Shown here: positions 1 through 7,743 of the stretch, piece after piece
Layout of the letters: each line of letters starts with the position of its first letter
Position numbering within the stretch: the stretch's first letter is position 1
Source of the DNA: Rodentolepis nana
Lineage: Eukaryota; Platyhelminthes; Cestoda; Cyclophyllidea; Hymenolepididae
Direction: 5' to 3'
NCBI GenBank assembly: GCA_900617975.1
Contig: UZAE01014527.1
Coordinates: 1 to 12,237, forward strand
DNA length: 12,237 nt
The notes under the pieces: model-generated
Told to the model about the DNA's origin: nothing
Seen by the model: the letters and a program-made list of their open reading frames with translations, nothing else
Databases searched by the model: none
Position numbers and translations under genes: made by a program

Positions 1-27
1 CCCCCCCCCCCCCACCCCCCCCCCCCC
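1..27. repeat. Poly-C tract at the window edge
   Basis: The tract is 26 C residues in 27 bases, interrupted by one A at position 14. It may continue beyond the left edge. Tracts of this length are slippage-prone and their length is uncertain in assemblies. Confidence 0.95.
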
Positions 28-634
28 GCTTTGTTGAGCCGCAGAAGCACCCAATTGCAACTGAAGTTTCCGCCACATTATAACAGAAATGCAATAGGGA
101 GGAGAGAGAGAGTATTATATTTTAATTGGAATTTGACCAGTAAAACGCGCAATCTTAAATAACTACGAGAGAGTTTTGAAATATTAAAGAAATTTTCCAC
201 GTTAGAAAGCCTACCATGAAGAGTACTTTGAAGAGCGCAAATATGAAAGCTAAAAATTATTTGCCTTCTCTAAAAAAGGGCGTTAATAACCAGTAGGAAA
301 ATGCAGTTTCCATGAAATATTTCTGCAATTTTCAATCATCTATTGACTGAAAATCGTAAAGTAGCAACCAAGACCGTAGAGATAAACAATGGAAAAAAAC
401 AAAAAATTAACATTTATTCGGAGTTCAGGAGATAATGCGCATTTATATAAAGCGATCAATTAAAGATTCATTTGCCGTTTAAATATCTTGGGAGTTGCTT
501 GTGACTGATTTCTTCAGGAATGAGCTTAGGTTTTTGAAGACAGCACAATCATTGTCATATCATTATTAGTAAGTACGATCTCATCAACAACAACGTGTTC
601 GTCAAAGCTGTTGTGACGTCGTCGTCGGACACCT

Positions 635-657
635 CCCCCCCCCCCCCCCCCCCCCCC
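635..657. repeat. Poly-C homopolymer (23 bases)
   Basis: This is an uninterrupted run of 23 C. On the minus strand it gives a poly-Gly stretch in a small open frame (708-526), which is an artefact of the homopolymer. Confidence 0.95.
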
Positions 658-1314
658 AATAAATAACCGCCACTTTCTTACCCATTTTAGCAAATTCAAG
701 TGTCTCACGATATTATCTGGAAATACACAGGTGCGAGACTCAAATATCGCCTAATCAACGTTTACAACATACGTCTACTAGGCCTCCCTCCTCTCCAACC
801 CCTGCCAATTCACTCCACAATCAGGTTCTACAGACAACTCCTTTGTCTACATCTTCTGCCTTCTGCTTTAAAGCCCACTCTCTGTCTACCTATCTCTCAG
901 AGAAAGCGTAGTAAAATGTTATCATTACTAAATCCTTTACTTTACTTCTGACGCTGTTTGAAGTTTCTTATTCGGCGACTCCCTCCCCAAATTGGCCATA
1001 AAAAAGAAAATAACTACAAACCGAGCGATTCTACCAGCTAAACCAACAGAAGCTACAATGCCATCCCATCTTGCATTGTGAAAAAAATTTGAACCGCTTT
1101 GAAAATGACAACAATTAGGTAATTGCAAACCCACGATTCAGCAGAGCGTATACCTCAAGCTCTATAGAATTTTTAACTGACGGCCAACAGTCACAACAGT
1201 CCGGTAATTGAAGAATTCCTTACTTGTCAGAACCGAAAATTGAAAATTTCATTTGCCCCCTTCATTCAATGAATTCCCAATTAAAAGAGTCCATCTCCCC
1301 CCTTCTTCTTCGTT

Positions 1315-1352
1315 GGGGGCGGGGAGGGGGGAGGGGGGGAGGGGAGGAGGGG
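1315..1352 (+). repeat. G-rich tract with quadruplex potential
   Basis: G runs of 5, 4, 6, 7, 4, 2 and 4 are separated by single A or C bases, which meets the usual pattern for G-quadruplex formation on the plus strand. A CTCCCCCC run at about 1295-1302 could instead pair with GGGGGGAG in the tract to form a hairpin. In the CLPX transcript (minus strand) the tract would be C-rich. Confidence 0.85.
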
Positions 1353-1507
1353 CGAGAGCTTTAAAATTAACATTTATCATCAAACGACGTAATGGTCCTC
1401 GTAGACAAAAAGAAAGAGGCCAATTTAATTCATAAACCCGAAATGTCAAGAGGATGCACATACAAGAGTGTTGGGTGAAGCATGAAAAGCATTCGCAAAC
1501 GCTTTCA

Positions 1508-1521
1508 GTATCTATTCAAAG
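1508..1521. repeat. Left target-site duplication of copy 1
   Basis: GTATCTATTCAAAG matches 2241-2254 at 13 of 14 positions, the only difference being C versus T. It lies exactly where similarity to copy 2 stops. Confidence 0.8.
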
Positions 1522-2240
1522 CTCTCGTTCTCAGACTTACCTCCACATGGTGCACCCTGGGCAACGTATACTAAATCGGCAGTTGACTTCTGACTCCAAA
1601 CTGCCATGACCCCACTGTAAGCAATTGACTTCTGACTTCAAACTACCATCACCCCACTGTATATCATATTCGACTATTTTTACAGTACTCACCTCACCTT
1701 TGTCCATATTCGACCATTTCACAGTACTCACCTCACCTTTTTTCTTAAATTCGACCACTTCAACAGTACTCATCTTACCTTTTCTCTTCGACTTCTCACT
1801 TCAAACTACCATCACCCCACTGTATGTCAAATTCGACCCCTTCCACAGTACTCACCTCACCTTTGCTCTACTGTCGACTTCTTCCACAGTACTAACCTCA
1901 CCTTTTTTCTACCTATTTCTCACTTCAAACTACCATCACCCCACTGTATGTCATATACCTCTGACTTCAAACTACCATCACCCCACTGTATGTCATATTT
2001 CACCACTTCCACAGTACTCACCTCGCCTTTTTTCTACCTTAGCCACTTTCACAGTACTCACCTCACCTTTTCTCTGTCTTTGTTCTTTCACAGTACTCAT
2101 CTCACCTTTTTTCTACCCTCGACTTTGAAACACTCTTCTGTTCCCCCCCCCCTCCAGACTTTTTTCACTTTGATGTTCCTTTCCCTCTGTGAAGCCTGAG
2201 GTCAACTAAAGGGCTAATGATAACCATTAAAACGCCTGCC
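1522..2240 (-). mobile_element. Dispersed element copy 1, with expanded internal minisatellite, in CLPX intron 5
   Basis: This 719-base insertion is bounded by GTATCTATTCAAAG (1508-1521) and GTATCTATTTAAAG (2241-2254), a 14-base target-site duplication with one mismatch. It shares both ends with the reverse complement of 11439-11723: AGACTTACCTCCAC[A/G]TGGT at the left, and GTCAACTAAAGG followed by CTAATGATAAC and AACGCCTGCC at the right. There are no terminal inverted repeats, no poly-A tail and no transposase or reverse-transcriptase frame. A 14-base duplication suits target-primed reverse transcription of a non-autonomous retroelement, but the class is inferred only. The strand given is the one that reads from GGCAGGCG to GTAAGT; the true orientation is unknown. 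The family was not recognised. Confidence 0.8.
1581..2123. repeat. Two-unit minisatellite inside copy 1 (A and B units)
   Basis: On the plus strand two unit types alternate irregularly. Unit A is about 40-45 bases, with core CTTCAAACTACCATCACCCC followed by ACTGTATGTCATATTCGAC. Unit B is about 37-41 bases, with core CACAGTACTCACCTCACCTT followed by TTTTCTACC and often CGAC. Read left to right the order is A A B B B A B B A A B B B, giving 5 A and 8 B units by eye. Unit lengths are not multiples of three and reading frames shift between units, so the open frames that cross it on both strands are by-products rather than a repeat protein. Copy 2 has one A and one B, so the array grew within the copy 1 lineage or shrank in copy 2. 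Confidence 0.9.
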
Positions 2241-2254
2241 GTATCTATTTAAAG
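2241..2254. repeat. Right target-site duplication of copy 1
   Basis: GTATCTATTTAAAG directly follows the shared terminal AACGCCTGCC of the element and repeats 1508-1521 with one mismatch. Confidence 0.8.
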
Positions 2255-4348
2255 ATCCGAATTAATCCCCAAATTGCAGTTAGTTGCATAGCACATTATT
2301 ACCACTTTCCTTTGCTTTCAAGCATTTTTATATTTATCGCAAAAAATATTTTTGCATTTACGGAGACTCAAAATGTAAGATACTCGCGAAGCAATCCGTT
2401 TTCAAATATTTTAGCCTTAAGAGCGTGGATAGCATTTCAAGACACTTTCCATCAAACTGGAGACATTTCTACATAGAAATCTACTTTGTATATTTGAAGT
2501 TGTACTTTATAGATTAAGTAAAAAGCCATTTAGTAAGGAGGACATTAAATAGGCGAGAAAGGTCATTGTTTTGTGCAAAATTGATACATTCTATGGTAAA
2601 TTTACAACACTATACCGAAATTCTCGATCAAATCGCAAATTGTAGCCACCAATTTCGCACGTGTACAGAATAAATCCGCACAGACACGCAAATTTCTCTC
2701 CGTGAGTTTGCGATGAGAAAAAAATGACAATAACAAGAAGCCCATGGGGCTGCTGATCTCACTTGTTGTCTCTCTTCTTTCAACATAATGAAACTATTTT
2801 TTTAAAAAAGTTGAAGCCTTGTATCCCCATGCATGAACGGACCTAAGATCCTCCATGAATAAAAATGCTTGTGAAGAATTGCTCCTCCTATTCACCCAGG
2901 GATACTTATTTCTATTTTCCATCCCTTTCTTGGTTCGTCAATTGGAACCCGTCCTCCTGTCATACAGTGTTCCCGTTTGACCTGTACTCTACCACCTAGT
3001 GATTTAGTCTACCACCATCTAACTCCTCTTTCCCATCTTGTGGTAGTGAAGTAGGTCTGTTAGGGAAAAAACAGAGCTAAACTGGCTCTCCATATTTCAT
3101 GCAAGTCATTCACCAAGCCAAAGCCTTCCTTCTAGAGTTGTGTGTGTGTGTGTGTGTATGACGAAACGCCCTTTCACCACCTAATTATATAGGTTATTTT
3201 TTGAAGGACTTTCACTATAGGGACTTTGAAAAGCATATCCGATATGGCTAATAGAAAGCGGAGTAGAGTGATTGCGAGGCTTTTAGTCCCTGGTTTATAA
3301 TTTTGGTCAATTATACAATTTTTGAGGAAAATAAATGATAAGAACAATAGCGCTCCCGTTTCGTTTAGGAAGAAACTTGATTGAATAATCCTCAACTTGT
3401 AGGAATCAAATTGGAACAAAAAAACTGAAAGACCCATATTGCTTTAGGTTGGATTTATAGCAAAGGTGCATTACCATATCCATCAAATTAAAACAAGAGG
3501 CAATAGCATTAGCAAGAACATTATTTAATAATTAATTAAGTGCCAGAGAAAAGTGGATAGGTCCGCTGGAGGCAAATTTATCCCAACAGCAATGTATTTT
3601 GTTTCAATAATTAATAAGCACAATCTTCCCTTGTTCCAACTTCCTACACTAATGTTGAGCAACAAAGCCAAGGAAATTAAATTCCTTATTAAAATGCTAG
3701 GCACTTTCCTTTTCTCTTGCTTAATGGTGTAAATTGTTGCCGTAGTAATTTGTCTGAGTTCTCCACCACCCAAGTAGTGGCTTTCAATGCATTTTGGATT
3801 CTCGTTCTTCTTCCCCTTAAAATGCGATTCTTGGATTTTCGCTGATTTGGGTTATTTCGGTTTAATTGTTAAAAAACTAACGTCTTAGATCTATTCTTCC
3901 CCATTAAAAAAAAATGACGCCACCGTTACAGTAAAGTTCATTCAGGTTTGGAAGGAATTTTCCCCATTCTAATCTCTTTTAAAAAAGAATACTTGTGAAC
4001 CGGAGAAATCGTTGCGAATAAAGTGTGCAATAGGGTAGCCTTTGGCTTAAACCATATTCCATGAGTGAAAATATGTCCTAATAAGGTATTTTGTCAAATA
4101 AAAAGGAAACTTTCGAATATGACACAAAACTTCCCATTCACAAATAATAACCCATCCAACAAGAATATAACTAGTAGAAGAAATCGTCGCAATAAAGAAG
4201 ACGCTTCACAAAGATTTTCAATTTGAAAAGAAAATGACAAACTCAGTCAGAAAAACTTCCGTCAATGTTAAGATACCGGCAACTTTATTAACAAACCAAA
4301 AGATCGTACATTCAATAAGTTTAAATAATTCGCAAGTAAACAGCTTAC
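2255..4348 (-). other. CLPX intron 5, 5' portion
   Basis: The intron starts at the GTAAGC donor (4348) and is at least 4,348 bases long because no acceptor leading into GKT-type coding sequence was found before the window edge. It is AT-rich with the TG microsatellite. A somewhat GC-richer patch at about 2880-3120 contains paired GTGGTAG/CTACCAC motifs and the palindrome GGTTCGTCAATTGGAACC. This patch might be an old repeat, but nothing identifies it. Confidence 0.6.
3139..3157. repeat. (TG)n microsatellite
   Basis: About nine and a half uninterrupted TG dinucleotides lie in CLPX intron 5. Confidence 0.95.
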
Positions 4349-4555
4349 CAGATCCAGTAGGACCGAGAAGAATGACATTGCTCTTATCCAATCTAACCGG
4401 CTCAGCCTCTCTGGTGTCATGAATTCTTCTAGAACCACTGACCGTCGCCGAGAGAGTCGGCGGCTGTGGTTCATCCTCCTTATATATTGGTTTGATCACA
4501 TTTGGAAAACCGCCTTGACTATTGCCGCCTTTGCCGGAAAGGATGGTAAACAGTT
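4349..4555 (-). CDS. CLPX: CLPX exon 5: lead-in and N-terminal part of Walker A
   Basis: The acceptor is ATATTGTAG (AG at 4557-4556) and the donor is GGATCTG|GTAAGC. Residues 236-303 run from [10 protein letters not shown] through an acidic/Pro-rich stretch to [16 protein letters not shown]. The exon ends after the first base of the second P-loop Gly codon, so the catalytic Lys and the following Thr must come from the next exon. Reading straight through the donor would also give GK, but it continues as LFTCELF, which is not ClpX. This supports the splice call. The next exon was not found in 4348-1. Confidence 0.95.
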
Positions 4556-7500
4556 CTACAATATTTAGAAACAACAATATCTACTTGTTTTCAATTAGTA
4601 GTTAGCAATGTTTAGGGAAACACTACCTTACCAGTAACTGTGGGTCCTTTCGAATCGATTTTCCGATCGATTGGTGAACTAGTTGATGGGGGATTAGTAA
4701 ATGCGGAGGGGCGAATGGGACGCTCAAAGGGATCGGGTGTGGCTGGGATAGGACTTGGATCTGAAAAAGTAGCAGTCACAGACTCAACAGTAGATGCGAC
4801 TCCGCTGGTGCCTGTCCTGCAATGGGTTATATTGTGGTATATTCGATTGTAATGCGAGTATACTTGAACAGAGAGGACTTTTTTGGCATGATCTTGACCA
4901 ACTACGTGGCGATTGAGGTAGTTGTGAATCTAAAAAGACAATGAAGACGAGTTGGATTGGTTTGCGAAGATGTAAATGCTGTCATGGATGGGGAGGGCGA
5001 GAGTTGAGGTTCTGGGAGATTCGCTTAAGCAAAATTCTACAAAGTGGCCTTCCCACAAGAAAGCTATTCACATGAGAGATCAGCAACCATTTCAATAACT
5101 GATAACTAGCGAAGTGAATCGGGATTATTCTCGATTCGAATATGGAGGCTGGTTAAAAAGGCAAAAATTAATTCCCGTTTACTCTAGTGACAGCAATAAA
5201 ATCAAGAAATGAAAAAAAACAAACAAATTAAAGTGAAATAAGTATGCAATTAAATTGAGTAAATACAAATGCATATCACATCCAGATATGCTCCTCTAGG
5301 GAGTCGAAGGGAGCCAAGATAGGCAGTTCATGACACCACACAATAACCACACGCTAATGAAAGCACCACCTTAGCATTACCCAAGACTATTAAGTTTATT
5401 TAATCAAATAAATATCGAAAATTAAAAGAAACAAACTTCATAATATTTTAAAGCTTAGCAAATCGAAGGAATTAACTGAAAAGGAAAAACACGAACGTAA
5501 TTCCAGATGTGTCAAGCTTCGAAGATTGCTAGCATTTACAAGGAGTGGTCTTTAAACACCCATAATTCGTTTCAGAGCTTATATTGAGTTAAGTTGGATA
5601 AATACGTTTCTCAAAATAATGCGTGACCTCAAAAAGCTTCAAACGAAGGTTATATTTCTGAAATTATTTGCTATTCATTAAATTAACTTACTTAATTAAC
5701 CTGGTTACTTATTAGCATATTATTATCACTTGTAGGCAGAACCAAAAGCAAACCTCTGCAATTATTTGGTTTTAAGTTAACTCAAATAAAATGGCAAAAT
5801 CGTTTACCCAACAAGTCATTGAGATCCTATTCAGAGAAAAATTGTGTGTCTATTCCTCCCCATAACGTGGTCATAGCCATGTCCAAACCAATAGATAATG
5901 GCAGTTAAACTTCCCTTTAAACTAGTTCAAATGATAGCCAAAAATTGAATTCAAATTAATTAGAGGAAAGGAGACTTCCAAATGAAAGATGGTGCGAATT
6001 TCAGCATAGAAAGCAACTATCAGCACCTTATTTGCAGGAAAAAATAGAACATGACTTTGGGGATATCTCCAAATGTACAACCTCGATTATACTAATGACA
6101 TTTTCCCCCCAATTCCTGAACTTGCAATAACCGTGTAGTGTAGTAAAACAATGAGTCTCTATCATTGTTTTGTCATAATTCGAAAGCTTATGCTTCTCGA
6201 ATGCACTTAAACTCCTTAAGGTAAGTGGGTATGACCATTTACTCATGACGTGTATCGAATATGCTCAAAGTGCAAACAACTAATTAAAAAGCAAACACCG
6301 AAAGGCAAACACAAATGCGATCATGAAAATACCTAAACACCAATGACGATAGTCATAGAAAATTTACCTTCAATTACTCGTGTTTCATCACAGTTCAAAA
6401 TATATAAGGGGAGACTTATTTAGCTATAGCTATGACAATAGTAGTCGAATTTATTGCGATATATCATCAGCACTCCCTATCGTTAATTGAAGTATGCACA
6501 ATTATAGAAATTTAATTAATTGTCGGAATTGAAAAGAAATTTTGGGGCAATATTCTAAATTCTGGATAAAACTTAGGAGAAATAATATGGAGGAACACGA
6601 GAAGGACGTTCTAGAATGCGTTAAATACAAGCAAAATAGGGGGGGGGGGGGGTAATTTATACATATTAACAGTTAATAGGCCAAATAATTAGTAAATGCA
6701 TTAGCTACCAATAACATTTATAGAGATTGCATGGATTCTGTGGCAGCAGATACTTGCTTCGAGATGACACAACTATCATCTCAGATGGGAAAAAAACTAA
6801 CAGTCAAATATCATAGACACGACCCTAGAGGTATAGTAAAAAATAGCCCAAACAAGAGATATAAGTCATTACTCAGAAGCTCAAATCCCCATGTACAATA
6901 AACCAAGCTCAGGAAACTAGCGTTTAAAAAATGCATAGCTAATATCTAATAGTAACGATGCATACCTCTTTTGGAGATGGTGGTGGTGGTGTCGTTTCTT
7001 CATCCTTCACAAAGGTCTTGACAGCTGCATGATCCACAAAGCTGTATAAGTGTTGACAAACATCACATTTTAAGAAGCGAGCCATATCTGTTAAAAGAAA
7101 GGGGGGTGTGAGCAGAAACTATGTCATGAAGAGTTAACGAGAAGCTGATTAAGACTACGATCAAATCTAAATATTGACTCGCAAGCAAGTAAAAAAAAGA
7201 GCAGTGAGAAGCCGGCATATTCAATAAAATTGAATAGAACATGTAAATCACACTTACGAGGGTTGGCAGGGTCAAGAGATCGAAGTGGTGAACCACATTT
7301 GGAACAAAGAATAGGTGGTCCTTCACTTGAACCCGTTCCTGATCCCTGATCATTGTTACCACCACCGTTAGTTGTGCTTGAAAATGTTGCAGTAGTAGAA
7401 GAATCAATTTCTGTTGGTGGTGAACCATCTGAAGTTCCATCATTACCTGTACCCAAACCCTTGCCGCCTAAATAAAAAAGTTTCATTCAACATTTAAACC

Positions 7501-7743
7501 GACTTTTGTATTTTTAGTGATAATAACAAACCTAGTCTTTTACATTCCGGCCGGCAGTTGCATTTGAAAGATAAAGGTCGCATATGCGTAAGAGAAATCC
7601 TCTTAGGACTGTGTAGACTGGATTGGCATAGTTCCCCTGTATACGTAATTAGGTCAAAAATTGTGCTTACAGTTTTTGTAAAAGGGAGAAACTCCAGGCA
7701 GGCGTAGTGATCTAAATAGTGACACAGCAACAAACGGCCTCAT
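4349..7743 (-). CDS. CLPX: Mitochondrial ATP-dependent Clp protease ATP-binding subunit ClpX, 5' half (five exons, 3' end outside window)
   Basis: The product is a mitochondrial-matrix AAA+ unfoldase that feeds substrates to ClpP. Joining 7743-7671, 7467-7258, 7087-6966, 4929-4632 and 4555-4349 gives 910 coding bases, or 303 codons plus one base. All junctions are GT-AG with matching phases (1, 1, 0, 1, then 1 at the open end). Residues 1-24 look like a mitochondrial presequence. A CxxC pair at C79/C82 and another at C102/C105 form the zinc-binding domain. A proline run leads into [12 protein letters not shown] (136-147) and AKKVLSV, the start of the ClpX AAA+ module. [14 protein letters not shown] leads to the P-loop at about 299-305. 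As I recall, human CLPX has this motif near residue 294, so the N-terminus is probably complete. Residues about 170-280 are Ser/Thr/Pro-rich and unlike the usual helical segment. Walker B, the sensors and the C-terminal domain are not in the window. Confidence 0.93.
4632..4929 (-). CDS. CLPX: CLPX exon 4: start of AAA+ module and divergent linker
   Basis: The acceptor is TGTCTTTTTAG and the donor is ACTG|GTAAGG. Residues 136-234 open with [20 protein letters not shown], then [14 protein letters not shown]. This is the diagnostic ClpX/HslU-type start of the AAA+ domain, joined in phase to the proline hinge of exon 3. From about residue 170 onward the sequence becomes Ser/Thr/Pro-rich (for example [18 protein letters not shown]). 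There it replaces the charged helical segment normally seen in this interval of animal CLPX. The intron upstream is 2,036 bases and the one downstream is only 76 bases. Confidence 0.95.
4930..6965 (-). other. CLPX intron 3 (2,036 bases)
   Basis: The intron runs from donor GTATGC (6965) to acceptor TTTTTAG (4930). The flanking exons join the proline hinge directly to IHNYLN in phase, so no exon appears to be missing here. The only conspicuous internal feature is the poly-G run at 6639-6652. Otherwise it is AT-rich DNA with scattered stops on both strands. Confidence 0.75.
6639..6652. repeat. Poly-G homopolymer (14 bases) in CLPX intron 3
   Basis: This is a run of 14 G on the plus strand, so 14 C in the sense direction of CLPX. 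It lies 300 bases downstream of the exon 3 donor. Confidence 0.95.
6966..7087 (-). CDS. CLPX: CLPX exon 3: second zinc CxxC and proline hinge
   Basis: The acceptor is TTTCTTTTAACAG and the donor is AAAGAG|GTATGC, which gives a phase-0 end. After the split His codon (95), residues 96-135 read [16 protein letters not shown] and so on, ending in [11 protein letters not shown]102 and C105 complete a C-x2-C-x19-C-x2-C zinc-binding module, close to the x18 spacing recalled for human CLPX. The Pro run encoded by CCA codons matches the polyproline hinge that precedes the AAA+ domain in animal CLPX. Confidence 0.94.
7258..7467 (-). CDS. CLPX: CLPX exon 2: Gly/Ser/Thr-rich linker and first zinc CxxC
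   Basis: The acceptor is TTTTTTATTTAG at 7469-7468 and the donor is CCTC|GTAAGTG. Residues 26-94 start with [10 protein letters not shown], continue through a Gly/Ser/Thr/Asn-rich low-complexity linker, and end with [17 protein letters not shown]. That last part carries the first half of the zinc site (C79, C82). Animal CLPX proteins have a comparable Gly/Ser/Lys-rich stretch directly before a CPKCG motif. The intron upstream is 203 bases and the one downstream is 170 bases. Confidence 0.92.
7671..7743 (-). CDS. CLPX: CLPX exon 1: start codon and presequence
   Basis: This exon encodes 24 residues beginning [20 protein letters not shown], with Arg and Lys but no Asp or Glu. That composition is typical of a cleavable mitochondrial targeting peptide. 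The start has A at -3 (TAAACATGA). The donor ACT|GTAAGC leaves one base (T), which matches the phase of the next exon and makes a Cys codon at residue 25. An overlapping frame in the same stretch is longer but does not give an ATG exon that splices in phase. The resulting P-loop position close to that of human CLPX supports this as the true first coding exon. An additional upstream coding exon cannot be fully excluded. Confidence 0.72.

Larger units (their letters stand above)
1..1507. other. CLPX intron 5 or 3' flank, left part: no gene recognised
   Basis: This stretch is AT-rich apart from the two poly-C tracts and the G-rich tract. I looked on the minus strand for the missing ClpX motifs (P-loop Lys/Thr continuation, GYVGED, Walker B, the GEGVQQ region, GRLP) and found none. 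A small minus-strand frame near 1134-937 (containing DGIVASVGLAGRIARFV) and another at 708-526 lack good acceptor signals and resemble no family I know. Confidence 0.5.

Noticed and set aside
526..708. Minus-strand 60-codon frame with a poly-Gly run then VRRRRHNSFDEHVVVDE
   Set aside because: The N-terminal half depends on reading through a 23-base homopolymer of uncertain length. There is no acceptor, and the C-terminal text does not match CLPX or any family I know.
1020..1070. tRNA-like A-box on the minus strand (TTGGTTTAGCTGGTAGAATCGC)
   Set aside because: No B-box lies at a proper distance downstream and no cloverleaf can be drawn, so neither a tRNA gene nor a tRNA-derived SINE is supported.
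1537..1773. Minus-strand 78-codon frame with repeated GEVSTVK text
   Set aside because: It comes from the same minisatellite. Other units in the array and copy 2 carry stops in this frame, so it is not a conserved repeat protein.
1625..2199. Plus-strand open frames of 167 and 83 codons over the minisatellite
   Set aside because: They are translations of A/B tandem units whose lengths are not multiples of three. Each unit is read in different frames along the array, and copy 2 does not conserve the frame.
4640..4852. Plus-strand 70-codon frame
   Set aside because: It is the antisense shadow of CLPX exon 4, which has clear ClpX motifs and splice sites on the minus strand.
7063..7443. Minus-strand 126-codon frame over CLPX exons 2 and 3
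   Set aside because: It is an out-of-frame shadow running through intron 2. The correct frames carry the two CxxC pairs.
7494..7733. Minus-strand 79-codon frame upstream of CLPX exon 2
   Set aside because: It is in a different frame from the presequence exon and crosses the GTAAGC donor. The ATG at 7743 gives an exon that splices in phase to exon 2.
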